From NCBI RefSeq assembly GCF_902459465.1, contig NC_047076.1, positions 12,966,146-13,030,145 of the forward strand: DNA of 64,000 bases, written 5' to 3'. The notes below the pieces were generated by a model, which was not told the origin of the DNA, ran no database searches, and saw only the letters and a program-made list of their open reading frames with translations. Positions 44,023 through 56,749 of this stretch are shown here, piece after piece. The DNA comes from Asterias rubens (Eukaryota; Echinodermata; Asteroidea; Forcipulatida; Asteriidae). Both the position numbers and the translations under genes were made by a program. Numbering within the stretch: position 1 is the first letter of the stretch; every line of letters starts with the position of its first letter.

Positions 44023-47000
44023 ATGATCGAAAACGAATATGTGGAGAATGTGGCTGCGTCGTTGGTCCGAGAATATCTTAGTAGAAAGGTAATTATTTAA
44101 AAAATACAAAAAAGTGTCATCGCCAACGCCAACGGCCAACGTGAACGTGAACGTATAGCTTGGCCTAGTTTCCGGACAATAGCTTTTTGATGGGGAAAAC
44201 GCCGAAAATCAACATTCTAAAGTAATTTTTTTGCAATAAACCTTGACACCATGCAATTAAAAACTGGTGTAGACATGATATGATTGTATGTGACAGAACG
44301 TGGTAATCCTTCCACCAAAAAAGGCAAAAGCCCCAAAAAGGGGACATAATTTCGCTACAGATTTTATTTGTTTACTTACCACTTGGTAAAAAAAAGGTTC
44401 GGAAAAGTTTCCGTAAGGCGCCACCACTTTTTCATTCGATATGAAATAATATAGTATCTAATTTACCTCAATGAGATATCCCTTTTTCTAAAAATGAGTG
44501 AAAAAGTGGTGGCGCCATACAGAAAGTTATCCAAAGGTTCTTTCGGGCTGCGGGGCATTCTGCAATTACTCCCTTATTTTATCCTAATAAACTTAAGACT
44601 AATTAAACTCGAGACTAAGGATTCAGCTAGCCTTGGCCACACAAGTGGGGCTAACTTAAAGGCAGTGCATGGACACTAACAGTTTAACACTATTGGTAAT
44701 TGTCAAACTCAAAGACTAGCCTTCACAGTTGGTGTATCTCAACATATATGCATAACATAACTAACCTGTGAAAATTTGAGCTCAATCGGTCATCGAAGTT
44801 CCAAGATAACAATGAAAAAGAAAAAAAACGCCCTTCACACAAAGTTTTGTGCGTTAAGGTTACTTTTTTTCTCGAAAACTGTGGCACTTCATAGCGAGCC
44901 GTTTCTTAAAATGTTTTATACCATAAAACTCTCCTCTCCCCATTACTCGTCACCAAGAAAGGTTTTATGCTAATGATTATTTTTAGTAATTACCAATAGT
45001 GTCCACTGCCTTTAACATGCTCAAGTCAAGTCAAGGAAGGCAACTTGGCAAGGTCAGGAAGGTGACGGTCAAGTTAACAAGTAGAAATTCCACAATTTTT
45101 CAGTGTCATTTAATTGACACCAAACAAAGTTTGTTCCTACCTTTGACTTTTTTTGAATGCAGCATTCAAGTCATACCGAATACTGGAACAAGTTAAAACT
45201 TTATTTTGCTAGAGAATAGAGAAAATGGAGGAATTTACCCCAGGCTTTGTAATTCTACTGATATTTGTGTGGTTTTTGTCATCCCGTTTACAGGGACTTA
45301 AATCGAGTCTTTCATCAATGGATCAAGAAATGCCAAGGGGAGAAGGTAGCATCAGCAACAGAGCGCAGTTAGCAAGGGAAGTAAACATTGAGAGGCTACT
45401 CAAGAAAAATAAAGTTAGTTTGTTTCTTTCCTTAGAACTTTATTAATCTTAATTAATTGTTTAACTCTTGGGTTGTTTGAATTTATTTTTACTTGAACTT
45501 AGTGGCTGGTTAATTGGTGTTTAGTTGTCGGCAATGAAACTACAGTGTAATTTCAAAATTCGATGGGTTTTTTCCTTCAATTTATGCCTACTGAGTCTTT
45601 ATTTTATTTTTATATATTATTATTGGAATTTCTTCTAGCATGATCCAGCGATTACATCTAACATCTGAAGCTGTCTAAGAATCCCAAACATTCTGAGCTT
45701 TAAACACAACATCTTAGAGAGAGCAAGGCCATTTTCATTTTGCAAAGTGCACTCGCACTGGAAAGTCTGAAAGTCTATGGGAAACATTATAAGGGCCACA
45801 ATCAACCTGAACAAAATTAAACAAGTGTTGTGTTTTTTGCATTTTTATTTTAGGAGCATTCCTATCCGCTACGATCCATGATTGAAATCATCACCAAATA
45901 TTTTCTAGAGAGGGCGCTAAACTCTTCTTCTAAATCAGACTACGTCCCGCTTCAATCATCATCATCTGGGTCATCATCAAAGACAAGAGACAGTGCGCCC
46001 TCTTCAGAGGAAATCAACAACAGTAGCAGTAGTCAAAAGAGCAGAGGGAGTAAGAAAACTTCTCCAACTAAGCCAGCTAAATCGTCACTATATGATATGA
46101 ATGAGCTCGGTAAGTATTCCATCAATAAACTTTCCACCCCTGTTAATGCTTTTTCGCAAATTTACCCATAAATTTGTAATGAAATCTTTACTCAACACTG
46201 ACCGAAAACCGAGCTGAAGAAAACTTTCATTACTCACAAAGGAGGTTTTTACATGGTGTTACCACAAACCATACTTAATTAGTACATTTTCTTAGCTGTC
46301 TTTCAGTAAAGATTTCAGATTAAACAGATTGTATTATTGATTTTCTTATTTAGAACCTGGGCTGGGCCTGCCTCAAGAAGACGTAGGCGGTACTTACAGA
46401 CCAAATAGAGTCCCTACCCCGGTCATTACAATGAGGGAACGACCGATGGTCAAAGAACCTGAGACCTATCCAGGCTCTGCAGAAGAGAGACTGATTGGGA
46501 AACCATACAATGGTAGCAGCAGTGGGATTACTGTCAAAGAAGAAGCCGTACCAAAGAGGAGTAGTGCTCGACCAGGAAGTGCCTCTAGGAGTAGAGGTCT
46601 TGGTGGTCCGATAACTAGCAGCCTTGATGTAAGTTAACAACTTGGCTGGAAACATATTCCAGGCCTTGAATTAACCCCCCACAGTTGCCATGGTGCCCTG
46701 TGCTTTTGCTGTGGTGCATTGTCCTTTGAAAGGTTTCAATACAAATTTACATTTTCCTCATTAGAAGTGCCCCTTAGAAGAAGACTGCTTTGCCCCTTCA
46801 AGAGCTAAGTTCAAGGCCTTTAAAAAGTCTAATCACAAAAATGTAGAAAATGATGTCTTATCAAAAGCTTGCAATTTCAGACTACTGAGAATTGCTTTCA
46901 AAAAGTAGAGAACTTTTTACTGCTAAACTAATTTTGTGAAAAATGGCAGAAAATTATCAGTCTGTGAGAATTTGTTTTCATCTAAACTTCAGAGCTCTGA

Positions 47001-50000
47001 CAGGAGGAAATCATCAAAGAAAGCAACACCAGCTAAGACAAACTTCAACTCGTCCCTTGATTCAAGTCGTGATATCAAACTTGATTCTGAGAAACCCTCA
47101 GCAAATCGCAACCGTCTCAAAGATCTAGGCTTCAACTTTGACCCACCAGTCTCAAAAAACTCTGAAAATGATGAGTCCATCATTAAAACTGAGACAAGAC
47201 GCCCAGAGTCTAGAAACCGCAGGTCTGTGACGGAGATGGAAGGCGAGAATGTAGACGGAGGAAGGGAGAGAAGTAATTCTGCATCCGGGAGACCTAGACC
47301 AGAATCAGGGAGAACAAAAGTGACGACATCCAAGGGGAAAGTAGAGACAGAAAAGGGGTATGTCATTCTTTCAGTTGAATATTTAATTTGCGATAACCCC
47401 GTGTGTATATCTACTAGCTAGGTACATTTTCTTTTGAAAACTAACTGCTACTGTTGAGTTGATTTTTGGAGTTCGGGAGACTTCTCAGTTCTGTAGAAAC
47501 TGTCCTGCTTTTTAACTACCACCTGGGCGGAGCAAAGCAATTGGCTGCGACTTTACTACTTTCATTTAGTAGATCGAGGGGATTCATTATTACTGTCACT
47601 ACCTTTGATTTGGAATGAGTTCTTAATTGGCCTAATCATTTTTTACTTGCTTTCTCTAGTTGTCAGGAGACCTTTTGGCAATTCTTTTAGTTGTAGGCAC
47701 AGAATCAATATTACCCCAGTTACTTTTTGAAGACATTAATCTTCTATTTATCTATCACTTTGAAGAGTGATATACTTTCAGCCACTGCTGTTCTTGCCTT
47801 TAAAGAAATCTGATTTTTTCTTTTTTTTTCTTAGGAGAGTCTCGACAGTGAAGCAGACCCTCGGAGACATAGAGTTGGGAGATATAGATGACCTTGATGA
47901 TGATCTTAATAATTTGCAGCTGAGACCCACAGTCAAAACTACTACAAAAGTGGCAGATTCAAGACCCATCACGCAACAGCAGGCAATTGTAAGACAAGAT
48001 AAATTAGCACCTAATGTTGTAGTTTTCTCTCTCACATTATGAGGCATTGTTTTTATAAGACGTTAGATGTATCTGAATGTATGATCCTTGAAAAACATCT
48101 CAGTCTCTAGGAGTGTCTGGTCTTTGAAAGCAATATTCAATATTTTTACAAACCCAGTCCTGATGCTAAAAGCTAAATATGACTATTTTTTTTATTACCT
48201 AGAATGTACTTGTTTGTGGTATGAACAGTAATGGGATGTGGGGGCCGAGCTGTTAACAGCGCTAGACTGGAGCTCTAGTGTTGTGATCAGTAGAGTGTGG
48301 GTTCGAGTCCCAGTCATGGCACTTGTGTCTTAGAGCAAGATTCTTTAGCATAATTGATTACTTTGGATTGGACAACATGAGCTGTACCAGGATTGGTAGT
48401 GCACTTAAGAGAGCCCAGAACACTAGTGTTGAAGAGTAGGGGCTAATTTCAGTGTTTCTGGTTCACGTAGCAATCACCCTTGTTTACAAGTTTCCTCAGG
48501 CTTGCAAGCCACAGCATTTGAGTTCACTTATGAGGCAACCATCGTTTCATTTCGGAAAATTTATAATAAAAATAGTACGAATTGGTTGCAATGTCTGAAG
48601 GAAACTTAATTGTGCAGGTCTTATCAGGCTTTCAAGCTACGGTGTTAGCTGGAAGAGTAGACGTATAATATACATGTACCCCAGTGTTTCCTCAGGCTTG
48701 TGAGCTACAGTGAATACTTTTAAGGCATCTTTGGTATCATCGGTAGAAGCTTATAATAATGATAATATTATTTACCTTGATTTATATCCAGGATCTGAAG
48801 AATCTGTTGTTTGGTTCTACGTCTGGCTCTTTCAACGAGGAATGGAAGATGCAAGGGCTTGGATTTAATGACATCAACAAGTTGGAGTTTGGTATCGTAC
48901 AACACAAGGTAATTAGGAGCCATGTCTTTACTTTGATTTGTGTCTTCGTGACAACGGTAGCTCCCTTTCGGTGTCTGTCTTGTCAAGAACAGTTTGGTCT
49001 GTGGAAAGCAGAGAAGTAATAAATACTTTAACTTTTAATAAACACAAGGTAAAAATCCGGAATCATATCTCTACTTTAAGTGTCACCATGCAGTTATTAG
49101 TCTTTTGTGGTCTCTTTCAGCAAACAGCTAGTCCTGTACTGCATGTAAAGATTGTTTCAAACAAAGTAAATTTTAAGCTTGAATCATTAAATTCTTCACT
49201 TAAATATCTAAACCTAAACAATGGACCTTAAACAATTCTGGAAAAGGGCGCTGCCGGTCTGACAAACTCCTCACAGGATATTTAAAAACAACAAAGTTGC
49301 AACCTCTCTGAAAGTGAGACACTTAAGACGACATTTATCCAGAAATATAATGGTAGACAACGAATGACAAGACAGCGTGTGTTGGACTTGCTCATTGATC
49401 TGCAAATCTTTTGTTATTTGTTTTGCTTTAGGGTGGACCGTGTGGTGTATTGGCATCCATCCAAGCCTGCATTATGCAACATTTACTCTTTGGAGAAAAC
49501 AAGATCTCCACTGTAGCCAGTTTACAGCCAACAAGTCGAGAAAGAAGTCAGTGTTTAGCTTTGGCTCTTTGTGACATTGTATGGAGAGCAGGAGAAAAGA
49601 AACACGCCATCATTGTCACGTAAGCCTCAAACTCAGAATTTATTTTGTTGCCTCAAGTTTTTTCAGTGTCATTTTAACTTGGTGGAAAACAAGGTTTTGG
49701 TTTCAGTTCTGAAGTAGGATTTGAAACTTTGCATGTGGGAGTAGAATCATTTGAGTTTTGAGAACTGGTGGTTGACAACTCAAGCGTTTTGATCAGTATG
49801 GTTCGAGTGTCTGCAGGAGAAAGAAACTTTGAATTGTCAACTGGCGGTTCTTTTCAGAATCAACACTTATCAAAAGAGAGTTTCAACTCTTGGCAAGGAT
49901 TTTTTTATATTTTCATAAACAAGTTATTTCTTAAGATACATGTATGAATACATTTTAATTTGCCCTTTCAGACTCTCATCAAGGTCACAATTTACTTCTT

Positions 50001-53000
50001 CAGGGAGATACAAAAATGACGGACTCACAGAAAATGTAAGTTTTTTTGAAGAGATTACTAACTGTTAACTCTCATAAACAAACATAATGACATTTTTGTT
50101 TTAAGAATTTGAAAGTCCCTTGAAACATCTTTACATGGTATTATTTGGAAAACCAAGTAACATTCTTTATCCCGATGGAAATTTAACATCTATCAAATTG
50201 TTTAGGTACCTGCTGCTAAAACATAGGATTCAAAAAGCCTCTAGCTACCGGTGGCCTAGTTGGTAAGACACTGCTCTCAATTGGTAAAGGTCATAGGTTT
50301 GAATCCCACATGCTTGTGATTGTTTTCACAGAACTCGAAAAAGTGCTTTGTAATCAGTGCTTACACACATAGGGTAAAACCAAATAATATTACATCTTTT
50401 CAAAACTTGGATAGTCTTGTGCTAGTACAATATTGTTTAATTTTTGCTAATGACTGTTTTTGTTATATCCTCAGCTGGTTCTAAATCACTTCAAGAAGAA
50501 AGAAGAACTGCTGGAGTTTGTTTCGGCTCATATCGGCGTTTATGAATCCAACACATGCAGTGGTTGTATACTGGCTCTGTACTCTACAATATTTTCAAGG
50601 ACCATAGAGAAGTAAGTCATCTTGGTCGTTCATTCAAGTTTCTCACAAATTTTGAACTTATAGGAGTCTGCTTATTGTAAGCACACAAAAATGCATGCTC
50701 ACCTTACTGTTTGAAAATGAATGACATAACAGTGCAAATCCATAGTGGACATGAATGTTGGCCACCAACATCTGCCACAGTTAGTACGAAATTTGCTTAA
50801 CATTAAGCAGTGCCAGCGTTGTAGCCACGGTGGGCGGCGCCCCTATAATGGCCTTACCCATTCCTTATGCCCGCATGGTGGTGTCCTGCTGCGTGCGCTG
50901 CTCAACATCTAGTCTTGACTTTGCCAACTTTCGAATCAGAATGCCCACCACTAAAAATTGCCCTAGCTACAACGCTACTATGGAATTGACCCCAGCATGA
51001 GGGGGGGGGGGGGGAATTTCTAGTAAAACTTGTGGGTAGAACCATATGCAAATCGTTTTTGTGAGGAAGGTTAGCTCCGATTCCTCCGGAAAGTGTACTC
51101 CACCCTGCGTGTCTCCAAGACAATGGAGTAAGTTACAATGGAGAAGCCTCATATCACTTTGTTTTCTTGAACATTTTCTTATTTTGGTTTTGATTATTTT
51201 TGCATTGTTTCCCCAGGGTCATTGGTGACATGGATGAGCCAACCAACAAGCTGATGGGAGCGCATGGCTATTGTACACAGGTATAAAATGATTACATTCA
51301 CAGGCCTTTATCCATGCATCTGACGAGCGCAGCAATTTTCCTCTGGTAAGAGGCACTTCTATGAGAAAATTGCCAGGTCGTGTCGGAACTTTGCAAAGGG
51401 CACCACAGCAAAAGTTTAGGGCACCACATCAATTGATGTGGGTGTCGTGGGTTATTTTGAGGCCTGTGTTGTGTTTATATAGTTGGTTTCTATAGAAATA
51501 CATTTTCACAAAAGCACACACTGTGCACTGTTGAAACCCTTGATTTTGTTGCTTGCGAAGGAGTTAAAAGTAATATTTTCTGCTGAACAGAAATAGGGCC
51601 CCTTACCTCCTATGCCAGTTTATAATTTGTTTTTTGTACAGGATATGGTCAACCTCATTCTCACAGGCAGAGCAGTCTCCAATGTCTTCAATGATGTGAT
51701 GGAGTTAGACTCTGGGAGTGAGGATAAGATGATACTGAGAGGTGTGAACAGCCGGAGTGATATTGGACTACTCTCGCTGTTCGAACATTACGGGTCGGTC
51801 AAGGTGAGGATATTGGACATCTGAGAGTCAGTTCAAACAGTCTAAGGACTGAGAAAACCAGTTTCAACTAGATCAACAGCAACACAAGCCCAAAGACTGA
51901 AATAACCAGTTAAAACTAGACAGGATGACAGAAACAAGTCCAAAGTCAAAATACGGAGTTCAAACTAAATATCAGAAACAAGTTCAAAGACTGGAAAACT
52001 GTTGGTCACAATTCTTAAGTCACAGAGCAGAGTTATATCAGACTGATCACTGAGCACCCCCTTCCCGCCCCAATCCCATGGAAGAAAAGATATGGTTAAC
52101 AACGTCTTCCTTTTCAAAATTTTTACTCGGCTCCACTTTCAAAGGAAATCCATAAATTTATTATTGTTTTGATTCTATTTCAGGTTGGGAGTAATTATAA
52201 GACGCCGCGTAATCCAATCTGGGTCGTCTGCAGCGAGAGTCATTTCAGCGTTCTGTTCTGCTTAAAGAAAGAGTTGCTCGGTGATTGGAAGGTGGAACGT
52301 CGTTTTGATCTGTATTATTACGACGGATTATCAAGACAGCAGGATGAGATTAGGCTGAGTATCGGTGAGTTGAGAAGCTTTTGAGAGTTGAGGGGCCGGC
52401 CCTGGGGGAAATTTTTCGGTGTAATATAATTTGATGTTTTATGGTGGAAAATCAGTTATGCTTCGGCTTGCAGTAAAATCTTTATTTACAAATGTACAAA
52501 CATGAGCCAGGGCTCAAAACTTGTGCTAGACCACAAAGCCGAGGCGAGTGATTTTAGCATCAGACAGTAAATACAGGACTGGATGAGTGCAGTTGTTTTT
52601 CAGTCTGAGTATTGAAGAATACTTGTACATTGACACAAATGCAATCATTTTTAAACGCCAAGTGCTTTAGTTTTCAATATTTTAAATTTCATATAAATCA
52701 GCTTTTGGCTGCAATTTGATTTTAGCAATAAATCAATTAATATATTAATTCTTAATTAATATTGTCTTCCATGGTTGAGGAGGTTTGGATTTGATTAAAA
52801 ACTGTTCCTGCTTTAGTTTATCTTCTGTCACCTACCGCTCTCGTGTACCAATCAAAGTTTTTATGATTTAGATTTAGCTGTTATTTTTTTTTTGTTTTTT
52901 TTCGTTTCATAGACACAACTCAGAACTGCCCAGATCACAATGATGACGACCTTGTACCTCCACTTGAGCACTGCATCAGAACCAAGTAAGAACATCTTTA

Positions 53001-53964
53001 ATTTTGTTTCCTTATTTGTTCTATAAATATCATTTAAAACCAAACAGTTATCTGCCAGAAAGTTTGTGCCTGGGACCCCAACACAAGGCAATTTTTACTG
53101 GCAGTCATGCTTAGTACGGCCGCATTGTGGGCTTTCCCTAGGTGTTGTCTATGATTCCTTTTCTTTAATCTTTCCTTATAAAAAACTTTGTGGGATGCCC
53201 CCCACAATGTCAAAATATACCATAAGTCATGTAAGTACAGTTCCTACAGAAAAATCAAACCACAATTTCCCTCCTGTAAGCACATCTAGACAAGCAACTA
53301 CACAGAGTACCAAAAGAACAACTCTGTATAGTGCATCAATTGATTTCCCTGCAGTGTCTCACTGTTTTCCAAAAAGATTTTTTCTACAAATTTGAAATTA
53401 AAACTTTGTTCTTCTTTCGAGAATTTTGAGACAATACTACAAACTATCTGTGTTAGTATGATAGGTAAAAAGAAGGAAGATAGTGGTCTTACTAAAAGAT
53501 TAACAAATAACATAACAAAAATTGCATGAGCTGTGGTAGCAACAAATACTTCATCAGATGCAACCTAGACTTTTTAGAACATTTATATAAGGGTCAGTAT
53601 AAATTCTTTGTGCTTGCCTCCAACCCAGACTTTGCCCCGCCTTCACCCACCCAGACATTCCCACCTAACATTAAGGCAGTCAATTATTTTCCCCTATAAC
53701 TTTCACCTCTGTGGACCCTGGTTCGAGTCTGGACATGAGCCTTGCATGGGGTTTGGGGTTTTCAGTCACTACCTGGCTTATAAACTGAAATTTCTTTATG
53801 TCTTCTCTACAACAAGTTGGTGTTATATTTTCATTAGGGATTTTTGCTGTGTACCGGGTATATAATTCAGATTCATGACATTGACATTGTTTCTTTTGTT
53901 TTGTTGTTGTTGTAGGTGGCCAGATGCTGTGGTAAACTGGAATAATACAGAGCCAATCTTATAG
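44023..53964 (+). CDS. MINDY4 deubiquitinase (15 exons, 756 aa)
   Basis: Orthologue of vertebrate MINDY4 (FAM188B), a cysteine deubiquitinase; MINDY enzymes prefer to trim K48-linked ubiquitin chains. Exons: 44023-44088, 45294-45413, 45854-46109, 46354-46628, 46993-47357, 47835-47988, 48792-48908, 49432-49619, 49972-50035, 50475-50611, 51217-51280, 51642-51803, 52184-52364, 52913-52985, 53916-53964. All are GT-AG and sum to 2,271 nt in frame; the human protein is nearly the same length. Residues 1-35 form a LisH-like helix pair ([19 protein letters not shown]). Residues about 85-395 are Ser/Arg/Lys-rich and probably disordered. The catalytic domain runs from about 410 to 756. GIVQHKGGPCG places Gln449 and nucleophile Cys455, and [10 protein letters not shown] places His676. 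[25 protein letters not shown] and DLYYYDGL are family landmarks, and the end ([10 protein letters not shown]) matches the family terminus. Start chosen for similarity to the human N-terminus. Introns hold MITE and SINE copies. Confidence 0.97.
44656..45015 (+). mobile_element. MITE family A, copy 11 (MINDY4 intron 1)
   Basis: The termini are TTAAAGGCAGTG and GTGTCCACTGCCTTTAA. The central palindrome is deleted ('gcgttaaggttac' in its place). It lies wholly within intron 1 of MINDY4, so short frames at 44776-45196 are not exons. Confidence 0.85.
48236..48365 (+). mobile_element. tRNA-derived SINE family C (MINDY4 intron 6)
   Basis: The tRNA-like head 'ggccgagctgttaacagcgctaga' is followed by B box GTGGGTTCGAGTCCCA at 48297-48312. 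A conserved-looking tail 'ggcacttgtgtcttagagcaagattcttta' follows. The head and tail differ from SINE A and B. It is intronic and in the sense orientation. Confidence 0.65.
50246..50366 (+). mobile_element. tRNA-derived SINE family A (MINDY4 intron 9)
   Basis: This is the most complete copy. A box TGGCCTAGTTGG (50252-50263), 'taagacactgctctcaattggtaaaggtcat', B box GGTTTGAATCC (one change from consensus) and the tail 'gtgcttacacacat' are all present. Confidence 0.75.
50807..50985. mobile_element. short TIR element (MINDY4 intron 10)
   Basis: 'Cagcgttgtagccacggtgggc' on the left is roughly the inverse of 'gcccaccactaaaaattgccctagctacaacgct' on the right. It is followed by a run of 14 G (51001-51014). 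It is probably a degraded MITE. Frames on the minus strand here are not exons. Confidence 0.5.
53690..53800 (+). mobile_element. SINE family B fragment (MINDY4 intron 14)
   Basis: 'Tttcacctctgtggaccctggttcgagtc' is the inverse of the 140-bp array unit at 18405-18980, followed by 'ggggttttcagtcactacctgg'. It is a single dispersed copy in MINDY4 intron 14 and carries the B box GGTTCGAGTC. Confidence 0.6.
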
Positions 53965-55601
53965 ACGATGTGACCTCTATTTACATTCAAACCGCCCTCT
54001 GTTGACAAAACACTGTCCAAGTCATGTTTCTCCGGGCAAAAAGACGCGTAGTCATGGTAAGATTGTGTGTACTTCCTAACTGGCTGCCAAAACCTTAGGG
54101 CTATTACAGGAAAGTACTCTGGAAATGAGGACGGTTTGTTCTGTAAACAAGTTCTTGTCCGAACTGCAAGTACATACAAGTTCTTTTATCTTAAAGTGAA
54201 ATACACACTACCTAAGCTGCTCGTATTTTGTTTGTAATTCACATCCTTCTATTTATAACCTTTGGTACTGTCATAGAGGCTAATTTTGTATACATCTTTT
54301 GTTACCCGCTACTTGGCTTTTTCGTCATCTTTGGAAGTTAAACTCCCTCATCTTTGGAAGTTAAACTCCACCTTTGACGTCATGCTATTGTTCCCATGAA
54401 TGGCGAGATGGCTACTTAGACCAATAGACCGTAGCCGCCAATTGGGACACGGGCTTAAACTGGTCCTTGCTCTATATGCTTAAACCATCTTAAACGATAC
54501 CACGCTAAGTTGCATAAGTTGCATAATGTACTCGTACGCGTCGTTCGTGGTGAACAAAATATCTCTCAAGCTTAGCCACGAATTGCGGAGTCATCCTGTT
54601 ACTGAAAAACTTGTGAGTTTAAACATGCCATTGGTTTTAACTATCAAGACGTGATTACCCAGCTTGACACTATTTGAGTTGATAGCATCGACGTGACTGT
54701 TGAGGGAGGATTTTCGATTGATTGGTGTTGTCATCTGAAAAAAGGGTAAGTCTATTGCCATGGTATAATCATGGAGGTAGAAATATGCAGTCGCATTTTT
54801 CAGGACTATTTGGAGAGACGACGACTATCAGCTCAGTTATGATGTTTACATGGCTTGCTTTGCTGACCATATTCAGAATCAAATAATTGTTCCGCCATTT
54901 GTGGTTCAATCTACCTCCATTGTTCAATTGAGCATTACAGGAGTTTGCGTGAGACTTTGGTGATCTCTCTGCTCCTGGTTTAGGAGGTGTCAGGACAATT
55001 CGTACCCTGGACACTTCGAACCTTTGACCTTTGCAAGGTACGAAATTACTTTGGACACTTCGTACCTTTTTACAAGATACTTCGTATCTTCTTATAGACA
55101 CTTCGTATATCTTTCTCCATGCTCGTACATACTCAATCGGAATCTCTGCATCGTTTTTTTTTTTTTTTGTGCTGATGTTTATGAAATAAAAGCAAATCAA
55201 TCTAACTATTTTATTGGGACCAAGGAGCCATTTTGACGATTGCGTTATTGTTTGACTTTAAAATAATTTGGGTTTAAATATGAGCGGAAGATGTTGTCCT
55301 TGGTGGACATTTACGTATTACAAAATAATAATTTCACATTAACATTCACAACAAAAATGACTCTAGAAATTACCAACTGTAGCAACTTTGATAACTAAAT
55401 CCAACATTTGCAAACCTTATTGAAAAAACATGGAGATACCTCCGCTTTAATATTTAAAGTGATGAGATGTCCGTCGAAATAATGAAGTGAGTGTATTAAA
55501 TTACTGAATTGAGAATTCATCAATTGGTGCAAAGACCAGCTTAAGTAGACCCACCACATAATACTTTCACTTATTTTATTTTATTTTTTTTCCTTTTCAA
55601 G
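53965..55601. other. MINDY4 3' region and GPCR1 upstream region
   Basis: A 23-bp tandem duplication ('tcatctttggaagttaaactccc') lies at 54325-54370. A short degenerate array of 'acacttcgtacctt' lies at about 55000-55115. An AATAAA at about 55178-55190 could be a polyadenylation signal but is far from the MINDY4 stop. No first exon for the GPCR gene was identified. Frames here are not supported. Confidence 0.4.
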
Positions 55602-55633
55602 GAGTATTTCTCAACTGAGAACGTGAAAACAAA

Positions 55634-56749
55634 ATGGATACCAACGAGACAATGTACAACCCTACGACTATTTCGTGGCTGCCAAATACAACTATGACAA
55701 CAATGAGTATCGGTATACCGTTTATCCACAGCTATCATGTAAGAGTCGTTGTGGGTGTTTTGTTCCTACTGATCGCGGTCATCAACATTACCGGTAACAG
55801 CATGGTCATTCTTGCTGTCATCTTCAGCAAGAAACTCAGAACATCAACAAATGTCTTTGTGGTAAGCCTCAGCTCTGCAGACCTTTTGGCAGGACTTGCG
55901 TTGCCAATGAGTGCAGTTGCTTTACTCACCCCTGGCAACAGCTGGCCGGGGTCGACGGAAACCCCTTGTTACATCGCAGGCGTGCTTCTGTTCACCAGTT
56001 CCACTGCCAGTCTTTTCAACCTCGCTTCCATCGCTCTAAACCGGTTGACTCTTATCAAGAGCCCAATGAAATGGTACCGTATTCTGTACACCAAATGCAA
56101 CCTCGTTATCAATGTCGTATTCAATTGGATTGCCGCCATTGTCATCATGACAGTCCCTCCACTTTTCGGCATTGGTGACTATGGCTACGACAAGCAGCAG
56201 CACACGTGTACTGACCTGGACAACCACCCGAAGGCCAAGACGTTTAAACAGATTCAAACTTTCGGCTCCTACCCCATCCCATTTATCATCATCATCACCA
56301 GCTATATCATCATCTTCGTTCACGTCCGTCGCCACTTCAAGAAGCAGATGTATAACGATGGCAACATCACGATCCCAGTCTCCTCCAGTTCCGGGAGCAT
56401 CGACAACTTTCAGACATCAGACAACGCTGCCGTATTGCGTGCCTCCCGCCGGGATCGGATCAGCCGACAACAACTCGAAATCACCAAAAATCTCTTTATG
56501 ACAGTGTGTGCTTTCTTCATCTGCATAACTCCATACTGCATGGCTCTCTTTATTCCGAACAACGACCATTTCCTGTTGTTTGGAGGTGCGGTCTTCCTCA
56601 TTAATAGCTGCGTCAACCCAATTATTTACGCAGCAAAGCACCCTCAGTTTAAAAAGGTTCTGCGTCTGATGCTACGATGCAAATACTCAGAGATAGAAGA
56701 GCCGTCGGATACCATAAAACACTTGAAAGCTTGCTGTTGCAAGTCATAA
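55634..56749 (+). CDS. class A GPCR, array member 1 (371 aa)
   Basis: Seven-transmembrane receptor with its coding sequence in one exon. The extracellular N-terminus has two N-glycosylation sequons (Asn4, Asn18). TM1 is about 36-63 (TGNS, Asn55), TM2 72-97 (Asp83), TM3 112-137, TM4 155-176 (Trp165), TM5 209-231, TM6 283-307 and TM7 311-333 with NPIIY at 328-332. Cys112 and Cys192 can form the conserved disulfide. DRY is replaced by Asn-Arg-Leu (136-138), and the TM6 CWxP by CITP (297-300). The tail ends with a Cys triplet (KACCCKS), a likely palmitoylation site. The motif pattern (SPMKWYRILYTK after TM3, PPLxGIGDYGYD in ECL2) recalls the GPR84/Tre1-moody/melatonin-like receptors. The ligand is unknown. 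A splice acceptor (tccttttcaag, exon from 55602) lies 32 bases before the ATG, implying an upstream non-coding exon. AATAAA at 57348. Confidence 0.95.
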   Translation: MDTNETMYNPTTISWLPNTTMTTMSIGIPFIHSYHVRVVVGVLFLLIAVINITGNSMVILAVIFSKKLRTSTNVFVVSLSSADLLAGLALPMSAVALLTPGNSWPGSTETPCYIAGVLLFTSSTASLFNLASIALNRLTLIKSPMKWYRILYTKCNLVINVVFNWIAAIVIMTVPPLFGIGDYGYDKQQHTCTDLDNHPKAKTFKQIQTFGSYPIPFIIIITSYIIIFVHVRRHFKKQMYNDGNITIPVSSSSGSIDNFQTSDNAAVLRASRRDRISRQQLEITKNLFMTVCAFFICITPYCMALFIPNNDHFLLFGGAVFLINSCVNPIIYAAKHPQFKKVLRLMLRCKYSEIEEPSDTIKHLKACCCKS

